DNA of 64,000 nucleotides from Hoplostethus atlanticus (GCA_034670405.1 JAXDDX010000055.1:1054001-1118000), one strand, 5' to 3'. Numbered from the stretch's first letter, positions 12,831-51,299 are shown. Numbers and translations are program-made. Notes: a model not told the origin generated them from the letters alone.

Positions 12831-12900
12831 CGTAGACTCAATTTTACGTCTTCGTCTCGCCTTTCACCTTTTCTCAATGTAGGATTTAGGAGCACGTCGT
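12831..12900 (-). other. ap3m2: ap3m2 noncoding first exon (5' UTR)
   Basis: Inferred from a strong minus-strand donor (GTGAGTG at 12830-12824) placed just downstream of a cluster of CCAAT boxes and in the right place to feed the 5' UTR acceptor at 11248. The transcription start is not determined; 12900 is only an approximate right edge. The translation start (11235) lies in the next exon. Confidence 0.55.
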
Positions 12901-12953
12901 TCCTTCCCCGTTAGCTAGAGCAAATCCTAGTGTGAAACAGACAATACAGCGAA

Positions 12954-13102
12954 CCAATCACATGCTGAGGAGGGTAGAAAAGCCCACCTACATAGTAAAG
13001 TCATTGGTCAACGATACGGAAACCGATGGCTCGTTTCAGCTCCGGGCTTTGTTGTGATTGGACAGCTACCAGTAAACACCAGTAAAACTGCCCGTTGATT
13101 GG
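12954..13102 (-). promoter_or_regulatory. ap3m2: ap3m2 promoter with four CCAAT boxes
   Basis: Four CCAAT/ATTGG pentamers lie at 12954-12958 (CCAAT on plus), 13003-13007, 13057-13061 and 13098-13102 (ATTGG on plus, i.e. CCAAT on the transcribed strand), spaced about 49, 54 and 41 bases apart. They sit immediately upstream of the inferred first exon. Clustered CCAAT boxes are a known NF-Y arrangement in TATA-less housekeeping promoters; no clear TATA box was seen at the expected distance. Confidence 0.6.
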
Positions 13103-14094
13103 CTTCAACATTTAGTTGGTCTGACATTTTGTTTCCAGTATCAGATTTCATCTTGTGTAATTCCTTTCCGTTGACCGAAAATAGATACAGTCAGATGTTT
13201 TATATATCTGTGAAATGGTCACTATGGAGGAACCCATATCCCTATCTCAAAGGCTTTTCTTGGACTGCAGCACACTCTATATAAGAGTTATATATAGTAA
13301 TATGAATAGCCAAGCATCATTCTTTCATACCAACAAGACGATGAAGAAAAAAAACATTTTAACATTCCTCTCTCAACCATCTGCAAACTAAAACACTGCA
13401 GTGCTGCATCTATAACAATCTGAATACAGTGTTGTCCCAGTATTTGTTAAAGACTACTCATTTTCTCAAATGTGAATTGAAAATTATATTTTCCCCACAG
13501 CATCACTCCAGAAGAGTTTAGACCATTATCTTCATTTTCATAATTTGAGCTTGGAATTAATACATACAGTATGTTGAATAAATAGGCCCAAATGCTTTAT
13601 TTGACACTACCAATTCCTCACACCATTGTCAAATTGATCCTACTATCATTACACTCCTCTCTATTGTTACAAACTATTCCAGCGCCGCTACACTGGAATA
13701 TTTCTTTGGCTTTGAGTGTGTAGCATGTTTATGTTTAGCCTGTGATACAGTCTCATCTACACTGTATTTTGAATCCTGTTACAATTTGCACTTCCCCTGT
13801 GTGTCAATCCTTATAAACCTTGACTAATCTCATGGTGGGTTGTACTTGGCAACTCAAAGTGATTCGGATTACTTTGAGGACAAATTCAGACTCATTGACA
13901 CTCACAAGATTTAATTTAAGCAGGTCCGTCAACCATTTTGGGATACATGCTAGGTTGTGAGCATGATTAAAATTGCTTGTCTGTGAAGTGCCCCTTTAAA
14001 CCTGTGCTGCAGTACATCTTGCTGGGAGTGGACTGGGATGATTTGCAATCAATCGTACAACTGAATAAGACGAAAACTTAAAAAGGTCCGTGAA
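13103..14094. other. Intergenic gap between kat6a 3' end and ap3m2 promoter
   Basis: AT-rich sequence with no recognisable gene, transposon ends or long repeats. The two genes are tandem on the minus strand with only about 1.2 kb between the kat6a poly(A) signal and the ap3m2 first exon. Confidence 0.6.
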
Positions 14095-16460
14095 ACATAA
14101 ATGGCTCAACATAATTTATTTTTGTTTTATGTTAAAATGTACAGAGTTCTTTTAAAGTACTTGCTAAGAAAGAAAAAAAAAAAACGAATAAATGGAAATA
14201 CATACAGGGACAAAGTAGAGAGTCGAGGCCGCCGAGCGCAAATCAACCGTCACTGTGCGCCCAGCCGTCGCTCCTCTCTTTATTTTGCGCTCTCTTAGCA
14301 TACAACGCACCATGTACAATTACAAAGGATACAAAAAGGGAAGCGATATAAACAGACAGAAATATACTGAGCTCATTTTTACATGCCTCTTTAATGTAAG
14401 GAAGTCGTCCTATACACACACAAAAGTAAAAAAAAAAGAAAAAAAGGGAAAAAAAAGAAAGAAAAGAACGCTAAGTGACCTTTAGATATTTGTTTTGTCC
14501 TTTTGTTTAAAATAGCATTAATATACTACACAAAGATAGAAAAACTCTAGAGATGAGATGGAATGGAGAGGTTAAAGGCATCTTAAAGTCACTAAAAGTG
14601 AGTGGTAATTTTTTTTAGTTTTGAATTTCTTAGTAATTATTACCCAAGAGTCGAGCTAAAAAATATGTATTGTTTTTTTCCTGAAACAGAAGTGAAAAAA
14701 ATGACAGTACCAATATCAATGTCAGAATTTCCTTTTTATATTATAGAAAAAACATTTTCTCTACAATAGGTTTTCTAAAGTCAAAAAGAGTCAGCTTGTG
14801 TCATAAAAGAAAGCTGCCCAGTCTGATAAAATTCAGAAAGAAACAAACCAAAAACAAAAAAAACAAAAAAACAGAACAGAACAATACACACAAATAAAAT
14901 ATGCAACGTCAGGTCTGTAAGAAAAAAATGAATCCCCTTTTGACTTTGAATACTGGTACACGGAGCAACAGGGTCAACCTCTTCACCCCTGCCAGTTGAA
15001 CGCCATAACCAACAGGACCTCATACACTCTCACTTCTGACCCTGCATCGGTATGAGTGCGTCTCTGTGGGAGGGCCAACACCATGCACAAGAGCAGACAT
15101 TTAGGCACACCTTTCAGGAAGGCTAATTGTCCATTGCTGTATCTCTAGCCAATGGAAGTGCAGACTTATACAGAAAAAACACCAGTTCTAACAGAAAACA
15201 CCATTCAAAAGCAGACTGCGTGACCTCTTGAGGTCATTAACACTTAATAAAGGGGGGAGGGGGGGGGTCGGCTAGAGTTAGCCGACGTTCCTTAAAATAG
15301 CTAAATGGAAATTCCACCTTTCATTCTGCATTCCCTAAACTGCTAAAAAGGCTGACATTGTATATACTGTCTGTCAGTGGAGTGTGGACAAAAACAGTTG
15401 AGTGTTGCACTTTCCTGAGCCAGCCACCAGGGGGCGAAAGCTGGCCAGTGTGTGCTGCTGGATATTGGGAAGTACCAGAATATTTACATCTAAACATTTC
15501 AGAGCGGCGGCGTACTGAAAGAAAATGCTACTTGTTTTATTTATGGACATACTATATTGACAGTGACACGCTCTGTTTCTTTGCCGTGTTTTTTCCGACA
15601 CGACGCCAGGAAGAGACTCTGGAAACTGCTCAGCTCCCTCGAGCACCGAAGGCCTGGCTCCTACGCTTATTCTGAACTAGGTAAAAAAAAAAAAAAAAAA
15701 GTGGCGACGGAGATGTTTGTGTGTATTTCTGAGAAAGCAAGAGGGTGAACCACCGTTCCAGAATGCCACACGTATAAAGACCAAAGCATATAAGAGGTCG
15801 GACTGCACAAGAGTATTTCAAAACGGTAAACGAAAAGAACAAAAACAAAAAAAGATTAAACATTATGTTTAACAAAACAAAACAAAAACAAGTGTCCACC
15901 TACAATGTTTCATTGTCTCTTTTTTAAGGTAAGGCTTCCTATGTCAATTAAAAGATTGTGTGCATGGTCGAAATATTCAGGTAACCACTGTTTTTTTTCC
16001 TTCCGCAGTTTGACAAAGTAAGGTCCTCCTGTATAGTCTGTCTTTCTCCGTTGATCTTCCTCTTCGTCGTTCTCGTCCTCCCCTCTTCTCATTCCGCGTA
16101 TCGGAGGCGGAGGAGGCTCTTGGGCCTGTGTGAAACCATGTCAGAGAGGAGTGTGCAGGCCTGGCCTGGAGCAGCAGCATGGCATGGCCGAGGTCCATTT
16201 ACACATCAACCCCCCCCACCCCAATCCTGCCGCGTGCTCCCATACACAGCCAGCTGGGAGGGGAGGGGAAACAGGTCCAACTGATGGGACAAAATGACAA
16301 CATAGAAAAACAGGAAACCCAAAGACCCTCTCTCTCTCTGTCTGTCTCCTCTCTCTGGTGCCTGCTGTGGCGTTGGAGAGGGTGAATAAGAGTAAAGGAC
16401 ATTTAGAGTACAGCGAGTGTCAGCTCTGGCCCCGTGCCTCCCTGTTCAGTCCTCTGCTGC
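14095..16460 (-). other. kat6a: kat6a 3' UTR
   Basis: Sequence between the stop codon (16461-16463) and the putative poly(A) signal. It is AU-rich with several homopolymer runs (for example A-runs at about 14170-14183 and 15681-15698) and a G-rich patch at 15251-15270 on the plus strand. No introns or reading frames of note. The length of about 2.3 kb is reasonable for this gene family. Confidence 0.6.
14115..14120 (-). promoter_or_regulatory. kat6a: kat6a polyadenylation signal
   Basis: Plus-strand TTTATT is AATAAA on the transcribed strand. It lies about 2.3 kb past the kat6a stop codon, and downstream sequence on the minus strand (plus 14080-14100) suits cleavage. Other AATAAA-like words occur earlier in the 3' UTR, so alternative ends are possible. 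Confidence 0.5.
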
Positions 16461-42264
<25,804 letters not shown>

Positions 42265-42299
42265 GGCTGCGGTCTGGGTGGGTGCGGGGGCCCTGGGGC

Positions 42300-44950
42300 C
42301 TGACCGCAAGGACCGCACACAAAAAACAGGGACCGTGGGCCAAGGAAGGACCCGGCCTGCGCCCAAGCGCCGCCGTCTCCCTCTCCTCCTCCTCTTGCTC
42401 CTCCTCCTAGCCCTCTATCTGCTGACTATCCTTTGTCCTGGGGCCGCACAGAGAGTCCCTCAGAACCTGAGTATGAGTAGCACGGTAGGGAGCAGCTGAC
42501 CATAGCATAAACCCCCTGAGCCAACCCCCCCAAAATGGTAAAAGCTGGTTGACCCACCACCCTCTCCCGACAGGGTGAAGTCGCCTCAGGGAGAGCAGGG
42601 GGGAGTGGAGTAGGAGGTCTATTAGCTGCTGGAGCTGTTACAGCACACACTACAAGAGGGCCCACAACTGAGGTGTTTCCCACCGTCACCTGTCACAAAA
42701 TACCAAGACACGCACAATAAAAACCTGTTGAGTCAGTTTTCTGTCAATAGCAAAGCCAGCACTCGAAGAGAGCTGTGCAAAATAACCACGGTCTTGCAGG
42801 TGAGCTTAGTGTTTCAGTTGATAGAGGTAGGGCAGTGGAGGGAAAAACGTTTTCTGTGGATTATAGTGAACTCTACAGGACGAGGATTTTTTTTTTCTTC
42901 CCCGTGTCCTCGTTCCCTCCTCTTCACCCTTTCTCTCTCGCTGTCTTTCTCTCTTCCAGCAGTCTGGGCTTCTCGGCTCTGGGACGGAACAGATATCTCA
43001 CCCCAGGGAGCAGCCAGGGCTGATCACCTTCATGCTTATTGCACTTCAGTAGCCGACACACCCTGCAGGAACAAGGAGAGAACACACACAGAGACAGGGA
43101 TCAGAGAAACTTTGCACAAAAGGTTAAAAAAAAAACTCTTTCCAATTCAGTGGGGAAGAAAACAGTCGAATTAGGTTCTTGCAGAATAGATTAGTTTGGG
43201 TAGGACACACATTTCATAAAACGTCTCTTTTCACACCTTATCTCTACTATTTCTCAAAATGCGACTATGGACACTCTCAGAGATGGCACAAAAATCCAAA
43301 CACCCCTGGCCCACCGTTTAGCATCATGACAGGATGTAAACAAAGCCATGCTTGCCAAAGAAATTACCACAAGGCATGTCTCTCGCTTTTCCCTTCAGAA
43401 TCTATAACAGTCACAGATAAATCCTGTATGTATTTGCTAAATGCAGGTTACAATGGCAACTAATTGGGAGTTACCAAGTGACACCACCGACAGTGAAAGT
43501 AAAATGGACCATTCTGGCGCAATGTTCCAGTTTAAAATACAGACAATTGTCATCCCACAGTAAAACAGCAATGCAAGCGTGATGCCTTAGACAGTATTTA
43601 GGCCTTATCAATAAATCCAAGGTTTTCCACCATTCTCTGGTATGAAAACAGAGTCACAGGCAAAAACATTACAGGGTCTAGGAGTCTGACAGTTATGTTC
43701 TGGCTCCAAAGATATACGGATATAATGGTGTGTTAATTCAAAATACAGCAAATTATGTAAACAGTTCGATCATTCAGCTGATGCATCTCACCTCTCACCA
43801 ACTTGTTCATCAATTTATAAACAACTACCATCATCTGATTTCATGGAAACCACTGCAAACACCAAAACAGAGACAGCAAAACATGAGTATGGTGAACCCT
43901 AAACTACCTGGCTATTACCCATAACACTTGGCGAACTACAAATGCTCGGTTGCCCGAGTAGCTAAAATTAGCACGTAGTGCCGAAGATATAAGTGAAAGT
44001 ATCCATAAGGGTAAACAACATCATCCTAAAACTACGCTAGCATGCTGACAAGTAAGCTAGCTGGCTTGCTAACATAAACATGATGCCGTCAAAACACAGA
44101 CTGTTTGCAAACATTAGCTGAGAAGCTGACTAAAAATCAAAGCGGAATCAAATATCGCATTGCCAAACTGTTTCCGAGACTGTTGTTTACTCTCGCTGAT
44201 ACGATAACTGCCATCTATCTGACAACAAGCCTTCCCGCTAACTGCTGTTGTTTAGCACGCTAACATTCACAGTTAGCCGTCAAGCTAGCGTTAAGGTAAT
44301 GTTACTACTACTCGCTAGCCCGAAACGTAAACAGCGTGAAACAAACGGTAAGCCGGCGCTTCAGCATATAACAACATTTCCGCAATGGCCGAGATTTCAA
44401 ACAATACCAACCACCATACCGCAACAATCACAACGAATAATCTCATGTCGGAAGTCACGTCTGATATTTTACGGTGAGAGCGCGGCCTTGTAAAAGGCAC
44501 AATGCAAGTTGCAGACGGCCATCACGGCTAACGGGCAAGTGCAAAAATGAAGATATCATAGCCGCAAAATGTGCTGTGTTACATGTCTTGCGGCCTCCCT
44601 CTCGCCCTCGGGTGTGGGTGAAAATCTCCAGCCTGCTTACACACGTCCTTACAAACGGTCCCCACCTCGCCGACTTCCTCCCTCCACCAGCCGCCCTCCC
44701 ACGTAACGCTACAACCTGCGGTGCGGTGAAGACAAGGCCGCTGGAGCGGAGTAACTAGGCCTCGGCTCCCCCCTCCGTACACCCGCCCCACCTCCGCGAT
44801 CATCATCCCTCCGTACCCCTCTCTCCCTCTAGCTCTCGCGGGTCCCCAGAAAGCCCGAGCTGGTCCGGTTCGGGTTTCGGAGGGAAGACCGGTAAAGCAG
44901 GTCGTGTAAAAAAAACTCCTCTCCCCCATCCAGGCTCCGCGGCTACTCAC
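42300..44950 (-). other. kat6a: kat6a intron 1
   Basis: Intron between the noncoding first exon (donor at 44950-44949) and the exon carrying the start codon. A pyrimidine-rich stretch is seen on the plus strand at 42370-42420. The 44000-44950 part becomes CpG-rich toward the promoter. No gene recognised inside. Confidence 0.6.
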
Positions 44951-45090
44951 CGGAATTTCGTGTCGAGTCGCCAAGGAGAAGGTGCCAAAACCGTTCGAAT
45001 CGGAGACAACAACAAGCCTGAAAATGCAGCCAGAGACCAGAGGCTCCAGAGCCGACGCCATCTTTGAGTGAAACAGGAGCTCGGCTGGTG
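44951..45090 (-). other. kat6a: kat6a first exon (5' UTR) with an upstream ATG
   Basis: Inferred from the strong donor CCG|GTGAGTAG (44951/44950) in a CpG-rich segment 2.7 kb upstream of the coding start. An ATG at 45061-45059 in strong context (AAAGATGGCGTCGG) opens a 37-codon frame that runs exactly to the donor. With the acceptor at 42299 it becomes an upstream frame overlapping the main ATG out of frame and stopping just after it; with the acceptor at 42273 it would join in frame and extend the N-terminus by 40 residues. AAGATGGCG also resembles the YY1 site found at many vertebrate start regions. The transcription start is not determined. Confidence 0.55.
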
Positions 45091-45420
45091 GGGGAGGGGG
45101 GAACACTGAGCCGTCAGGCAGGGGCCAAGGGACCGTCTGCATGGTGCGGGGCGAACAGCCAGGACAAAAATTCACTGCAAGGCAAGGAGGGGGGCGGCAA
45201 CGCAAGGGAGTGGGCAAACGGTGGTGCTGTTGCCGTGAGAGGGGTGTGGATATCGGTTGAACACATGAAATGGAAGAAAGGGACAGATGGTGGTGGTGTT
45301 GGAGGAGGGAAAAAAATAATAAAATAAAAGAGGGGAATAGGTGTTCACGCTTTCTCCGCTGTACGCGCACACAGACATGGGGAGCATTCAAGGGAATGTC
45401 TACATTTTATTCACCTCCAT
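45062..45420 (-). promoter_or_regulatory. kat6a: Probable kat6a promoter region
   Basis: GC-rich sequence directly upstream of the inferred first exon, with no TATA box recognised. The surrounding 44.5-45.3 kb is enriched in CpG relative to the flanks, as expected for a CpG-island promoter. Open frames here (for example 44579-45391 minus) are compositional. Confidence 0.45.
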
Positions 45421-46022
45421 GGTAGAAAAATCAAAGCCAGTGAGTGGTTTAACGTTAGAGGGTATTTAAAGATCAAAGTGAGACACTCCTCCACACTGCA
45501 GTCTATTGTAGCAGCTGTGTGTTTTTTAGCTGAAGATGGGAAGCCAACCACGCAGATTCAGTCCCTAGAGGTGATCAGATGTTGCAGTGTAGTAGGCTAT
45601 TACACAGTAAAGCGTATTATTATCTGTCTGTGCAGACTGGTATACTGATGCCTCGATAGTCAGACTGTGATACAGAGCTAATGTTATCTTCCCATCAACA
45701 AAAGAAAAAGATAATGTAAACTTCCCACAATGCCAATCCACTTTTTGTTACATTAGAATTAATTGATGGTTGAGCCAAACACTTTGGAGGGGAAAGAAGG
45801 GGTTTATACAGCTGCCAGTGCAACATAAAATGCAGCATCTGGTGACAGATGGATGTACCGTAATGTAAAGGCATCACTCTCAATGCACTTGCAAAGTGCC
45901 TGATTTAAGTGTGCGCCAATTATGGATATTTAGAAGCCTAACATGCTGTGGAACAAGAAAAATGAATATATTAAGTAGAGGACTATTGATTCAGATGGTA
46001 TGGTATAGTATGGTATGATATG

Positions 46023-46260
46023 GATTTTTATGGGGGGGTAGGGTGGCTTAGTGGTTAGAGGGACTGTACTTCAACCTGAGGACCAGGGTTCAAGCCCCCC
46101 CCCTGCTGAAGCATCCCTGAGCAAGACACCTCCAACTCCATGGGTGCTGCTCTGGAGCTGACCTCTGACCTCCTTGTTAAAGGGGGGGCAATGAAGCATC
46201 ACATATTGCCCTGTAGGTTATGCACAGTATTCTATTAATTTATGTGATACCACGGGGGAA
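46023..46260 (+). mobile_element. tRNA-derived SINE
   Basis: The head has RNA polymerase III promoter boxes of a tRNA gene: an A box in GTGGCTTAGTGGTTAGAGGG and a B box in AGGGTTCAAGCCCC about 35 bases later. The body (CTGAGCAAGACACC) matches text common in fish tRNA-SINEs. A short TATGG-type repeat precedes it (about 45995-46022). It is not a functional tRNA, because the 3' half does not form a cloverleaf. The 3' end is approximate. Confidence 0.7.
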
Positions 46261-47684
46261 GTTTGAACACCTTCAGTATATAACCCATCTTATTCAGAAG
46301 AAGAAGAAAATCAATAGAGGAAAACTGATTTCGCTGGTTCCCTCGATTTCACGAGCGCAGTGACACAGGCGCACCTGTGTTATCTGTGGAAATCTTGCAG
46401 CAATTGTCCCTTTTTCTTTTTCTGGCTAATGCTGAAAGCTCCCTGGGTGCAAATTAAATTATGTGCAGCTTTGTGTAAAATGATGCGTACAGCAGCAGTC
46501 CACCGAGAGGGATTATAGAGTGTCTTATAGGGAGCAATTAGACCTGAGGTTTTCCCATGTTAGAGGTGCCTTGCGACGAGGTGAACCGCTACCGCGAGCA
46601 CAGCGGCGATCAAATAAAAACTGGTATGCGATCACATTTTACATTGCTTTCTTTCCCCACTTCTTCTGGGAGCAATGAATCACATCCCAAACGACGAGAC
46701 GCTAATTGTATTTAACGGCGGCGTTATTACACGGATAAACAGTGTGAAGTGTTAACACGCGAAACGGCTATTAGTAGTCCTCCTGGGGAAACGCACGTTA
46801 CGTCAGCGTGTACAGTACAGGCCGCCGAACAGATGGACAATACTCTGGAGAAGCTCGCGCGCTCACCGGATCTCTCGTGCCAAATGCCATGAATAAATAA
46901 TGCCATGCACGATGATCCACAGCAGAGGCCGTGTTCACCAATACACATCAGTAGAAACAAAATCATGGAGGCGCGCGCGGGGAGGGGTTAATAGAATTTT
47001 GATAAGGTGGTATTGATTTTCAGTCAGATGAACACAGGCAGAAGCACGTCTTGTTTTATTCCAAATTGAGATGTCCACCGTTACAAAAAACAAAACAAAA
47101 AAAAACAGACAAACGAAAGACATCAACTTTTAGAATAATTGCCGGTATGAGGGCAGGGATGTAAACTACACCTCAAGTTTTCCCATCCCTGTTATGTGTC
47201 AAATATCATATCCTGACCTGTTTTCAGCTGCTATAAATGTCTGTGATGTAATAAAAATCATAGTGGATGAATTATATGAATGAATTATAGTATACGGTAT
47301 CTAACGGATGTAAGTTACAGGAAAAAGGGAAACTAGGGTATTTTTCAAGAATATAAAACACAGAAGAATGTTTTTGTTTATGAAAATATGATTTATTTAT
47401 TTATTTGTTTGGTTTATATCTGGCTGGAGGTCATAGTTTATCCACCTTTTCCCCCAAAAAGCGAACACTTCAAAGGAACAATTTTGGATATCTTTCAGGT
47501 TTTGGTTTTGTATTTTGACTTGGTGGAGAAAGGGAGATGTGTAAGCTTTGCCCTCCTTTAATCTTCTTAATCCCCCCCCCCCACCTCTTTTTTTTATTTC
47601 TATTCTCTGTGCATCCACCTGCTAGGGCCCCTGAGCCTCCGGCAACTCGCACCAGTGTCCACCTGCCCTCTGCAACCCTCCCCT

Positions 47685-47690
<6 letters not shown>

Positions 47691-47728
<38 letters not shown>
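47691..47728. repeat. (CA)n microsatellite
   Basis: About 19 CA units in the intergenic region. It follows CT/CCCT-rich sequence and a C-run at about 47572-47581. Confidence 0.95.
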
Positions 47729-47729
<1 letters not shown>

Positions 47730-48670
47730 CCCTCTGTTATCCACACCCCATTCACCTGATGCAGATGCACACCAGCACCTCCTGCCCTCCAGACCTGCAG
47801 CCGGGCCTGCCGGCTCTCGTCCCGCTCTGCCTCTTCTTGCCTCTGGGCTCGGTGTTCAACCTGGAGCTCTGCCAACCAAAATAAACTCAGCAGCATCTGT
47901 TTCATTCTTAAAAAACATTCCACGCTGCGATTGCCACGTTTGTTGTTGTTGTTGCACTGCTGCAGCTATTTTTTTTCTTTGTGAACACTCGACTGACAGC
48001 GAATGTTTCATCCTCAGTCGACTGTTTATCACTCATCTTTTAAATGCTGCCAATCCACATGGCCTATAAATAAGTTTTGCTATTGTTTTCTTTCCCCCAG
48101 ATCCCTTTGTGTGTAAGGTGTCCGAGCCCCTATTGTGAAGTGCACTTAAAATGGGATCTGATTGATTGCCTGTTCAGTTTCATGAAATTAGGATGTTTAC
48201 AAATTGAGCCCAGCTGAGAGGTCCAAGGGGGACATTCTTCAAGTAAACAAGGCTTCTTGGCACATGACTAATTCACTATTAACCCGTAGTGAGAAGTCCT
48301 GCTAGACTCACTGACGAATTGGACATTAACAAATGGAAACCCTGGCTGAAGGGAAAAGGGGGATATGTCTTTTACTTTGTCGACATAAATTTAAAAAAAA
48401 CAGGAAATACAGTTGCTGGTGCAGCTGTGAGTGATCGCAGTCAATCTGTGCACCACCCATCCAGAGCCATAGGTCTAAAGCAGAGTTCCTGTTTTTTTTT
48501 TTTGTGTGTGTGGGGTGGGGGGCGGGGGGGGGGTGATGGCTGGAGTCCTGTGCACAGATAGCTAGGCAGTGGCCGGGATTGCTTTTTTTTCTTTTTTTTT
48601 GTCCGTGTGAAACTCGCAAGCTTCCTGCTGTGGCTGGCTGCTTGCCAAGTCCCCAAACCCCAACCCTCCT

Positions 48671-48716
48671 CCTCCAACTCCAACTCCAACTCCAACTCCA
48701 ACTCCAACTCCAACCC
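48671..48716. repeat. (CTCCAA)n hexanucleotide repeat
   Basis: About seven perfect copies of CTCCAA. In other frames it reads as a Glu-Leu or Leu-Gln repeat, which explains overlapping open frames here. Confidence 0.9.
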
Positions 48717-48902
48717 CTCCCATCCTGCAAAGGGCTGAAACATACAACGGAAATTTCCAGGGCCTGTCCGCCCGAGAGCGTGCCCCCACCCGTCCTGTCC
48801 TGTCCCACCCACCCACTACCCCCCCCTCACCCCCGTGGCCCCTTATTCCCTTCCCCTGCCTTGCATCCAGAGGGACAGAGAGCAGCTGGAAGGTGAAGTA
48901 CA

Positions 48903-48937
48903 GCTCGCTGGAGCTGGAGCTGGAGCTGGAGCTGGAG
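48903..48937. repeat. (CTGGAG)n hexanucleotide repeat
   Basis: About five copies of CTGGAG, followed shortly by a CA tract at 48966-48986. It lies about 190 bases from the CTCCAA array; the two units are related on opposite strands (CTCCAG versus CTCCAA). Confidence 0.85.
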
Positions 48938-49947
48938 TCGACACACACTTTAGGGAAAGTGAAGCCACACACACACACACACACCTCTCGGGCTCCCCGG
49001 GAGAACTCAGTCGTCCGCTCCCCCTCCCTTGTGTCTGAAATCTCCCCTGAAAACACAAACCTCCTTCACTCCAAACCTAAGAGGGCTTCAGAGTGCCGTG
49101 GAGTACACTCGCGCGCCAAAGACATTAGGAGAGACAAGGAGGGAGCGGCGGAGAGCACTACTCAGTTTGACAAATCAATTGTCCTGCTGCGGTTAACAGT
49201 CTTTTCTCAGTGTACGTACATTTCAAGCAGGGGCCCCTGACAAGCCAATCAACATGCACAAATAGCTCTGACTTTAACACAATTAATCCCAACAGACTGC
49301 AGGCAACAGTCGCAGTAATAGATAATACCTAGGCAGGAAACCCCCCACCCCCACCCCCCAACATGTCTATTTTTACATTTTCAGCAGAGCACTTGGTTCT
49401 GCTGACTCTGGTGTGAGGCTAGGAATCATAAAGCCCCCAGAATGGGATGCTTCATTTCCTTCATTTCATTTCAGAAGGCCAAGATGTACAGTATAGGCGA
49501 TACCTATCCATGCAAACCCTGTCACCTTGCACTGTACACAGCCTCAGTCGGATCCTTTACACCTTGACACTACACTGCAACGCCTTCCAGCATTTTCCAA
49601 TGGAAATGGCCTTGGCTTAATTTTGTTTTTATTTTGTGCATCCATCTTTTTTTTTTTTTTTTTCCAGGGGGGTGGGGGTCCTCTCTGGATTTATTAGTGT
49701 GTGTGTCATAGTATCACTTGGCCCACTTACGAATGACAAAGTGCACTATGCAGAGATTTTCCTCGTTTCCATCCCACAAGCAACACATATCGTGACATAG
49801 GCTCGCGTCTCGTTTGTCTCTTTTTAGCGCCCCGGACCTCCCACGTCATTGGGATCCTTCTCCAAGTCCAAGTCTCGGAGTTGCAGCTATGCAGCGGTCT
49901 CGTGTTTGCAGAGCAGGATGCACCTCAGACAACAATGCAGCCTCCAG

Positions 49948-49948
<1 letters not shown>

Positions 49949-50009
<61 letters not shown>
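49949..50009. repeat. Compound (CT)n(CA)n microsatellite
   Basis: About 21 CT units followed directly by about nine CA units. Intergenic. Confidence 0.95.
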
Positions 50010-50279
50010 TTCCTGTGGGCCTGGTGGTGGGGGACTTAACCTCTGGAGCTCAGCAGGCTTTGTCTACTACACCCCCCTCCCTCCCCCAGACTCAGCCTCT
50101 ACCCCCACCTTTTTTTTCCTTTTTCTTCTTCACTTACACAACAAGCTTTTCTTGCATCGACCTCAGAGAGAGAGAGAAGCAGAGTGTCTACACAACCCCC
50201 CTTGAATCAATTCCGTTTAAGGTTTGGGGAGTGGAGATTTATGTCGAAAGGCAAAATGTTGGTTAAGGGGCGAATGAGC

Positions 50280-50660
50280 CCAGATGACGCGTGATTCAAT
50301 GCGCACCGTGCAACATGCAGTTCACAGTCATTTATATTAATGATGCCACTTTCCAATTACTTTGGGGTAATGGGGGCAAAAATGTGTATATCTCCATGAA
50401 CGATGAGCCCTAAATTGCATTACGGAGCCAATCATGAGCTCTGTTATTATGTAAACCGTGGCGAATCAAGTGATTCATTCAATACGATCTGTAATTGAAT
50501 AATTAGATTCTTGTCTGGGTAAAGATATGCACGTTTGTCTCCCTCCCTCCCTCCCCCCTCCCTGTGCTAGCCAGAGGCAACAGATGGAGCGCGTTATGTA
50601 ATCATATTAATGTAAATTAAAAAATCACAGATGATCCTGAGAGACGATGTAACAACGCGC
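50280..50660. promoter_or_regulatory. Candidate conserved noncoding element
   Basis: A repeat-free block with dense TAAT/ATTA cores and near-palindromes (ATATTAATGATGCC, CAATTACTTTGGGGTAAT, AATTGAATAATTAG). No coding frame. Compositional guess only. Confidence 0.25.
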
Positions 50661-51299
50661 CTTGATTGCACTTATCAAAGCGGAGGCCGTAAATACTTTC
50701 GTTTTGTTTTTTTTCCCCACATACACACTTCCGGTTGGAGATGAACTTTCCGCTTGGCTGTAGTGGAGGGTAAACCCACCTAAAATCACCTATTCACTTG
50801 TGGAATGGATTTAAACCACCTTTAAGGCTGATATACATCTTTATTACCTAGTATACGTCATGATACGTTGAATCAAACTGATCTGAGTATAGGGGATAGG
50901 GGCTTTTTAGGGAAAAAGCTGAAAATATAATAAAAATTGTATAAAATGGAATGTTTATATTGCCTTATGATGATCTCCGACTGGAAGTCATAGTTTTTTT
51001 ATTGGATTTATGTAGATGCAGAACATCAATACAGTAAAAAAAGTTATCACCCAATATAAGTTTACCCTTTTTATCTGTCACTACATCACTGGCTATAGTC
51101 ACAGCTAGTCTACACACAGACGCTGCCACAGGGTCCCGGTGCCAATGAACTTCCCCCTTCAGGGTCACCAGGCCGGGCCCAACTCAAGTTAACCCCACCA
51201 CTGCAGACGGGCCCCTCCGGGGCTACGAGTCCCTCCCTGACCCCCGAGAGTCTCAACATCCTCCCCCCTTTTTTTAAAATTATTTTTTTACGCCGGCCG

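Noticed and set aside
44579..45391. 270-codon minus-strand open frame at the kat6a promoter
   Set aside because: Runs across the inferred exon-1 donor and a GC-rich promoter; no domain or homology. Only the exon-1 portion is discussed, as a uORF.
46030..46100. Functional tRNA gene
   Set aside because: A- and B-box words are present, but no cloverleaf or terminator; the downstream body is SINE-like.
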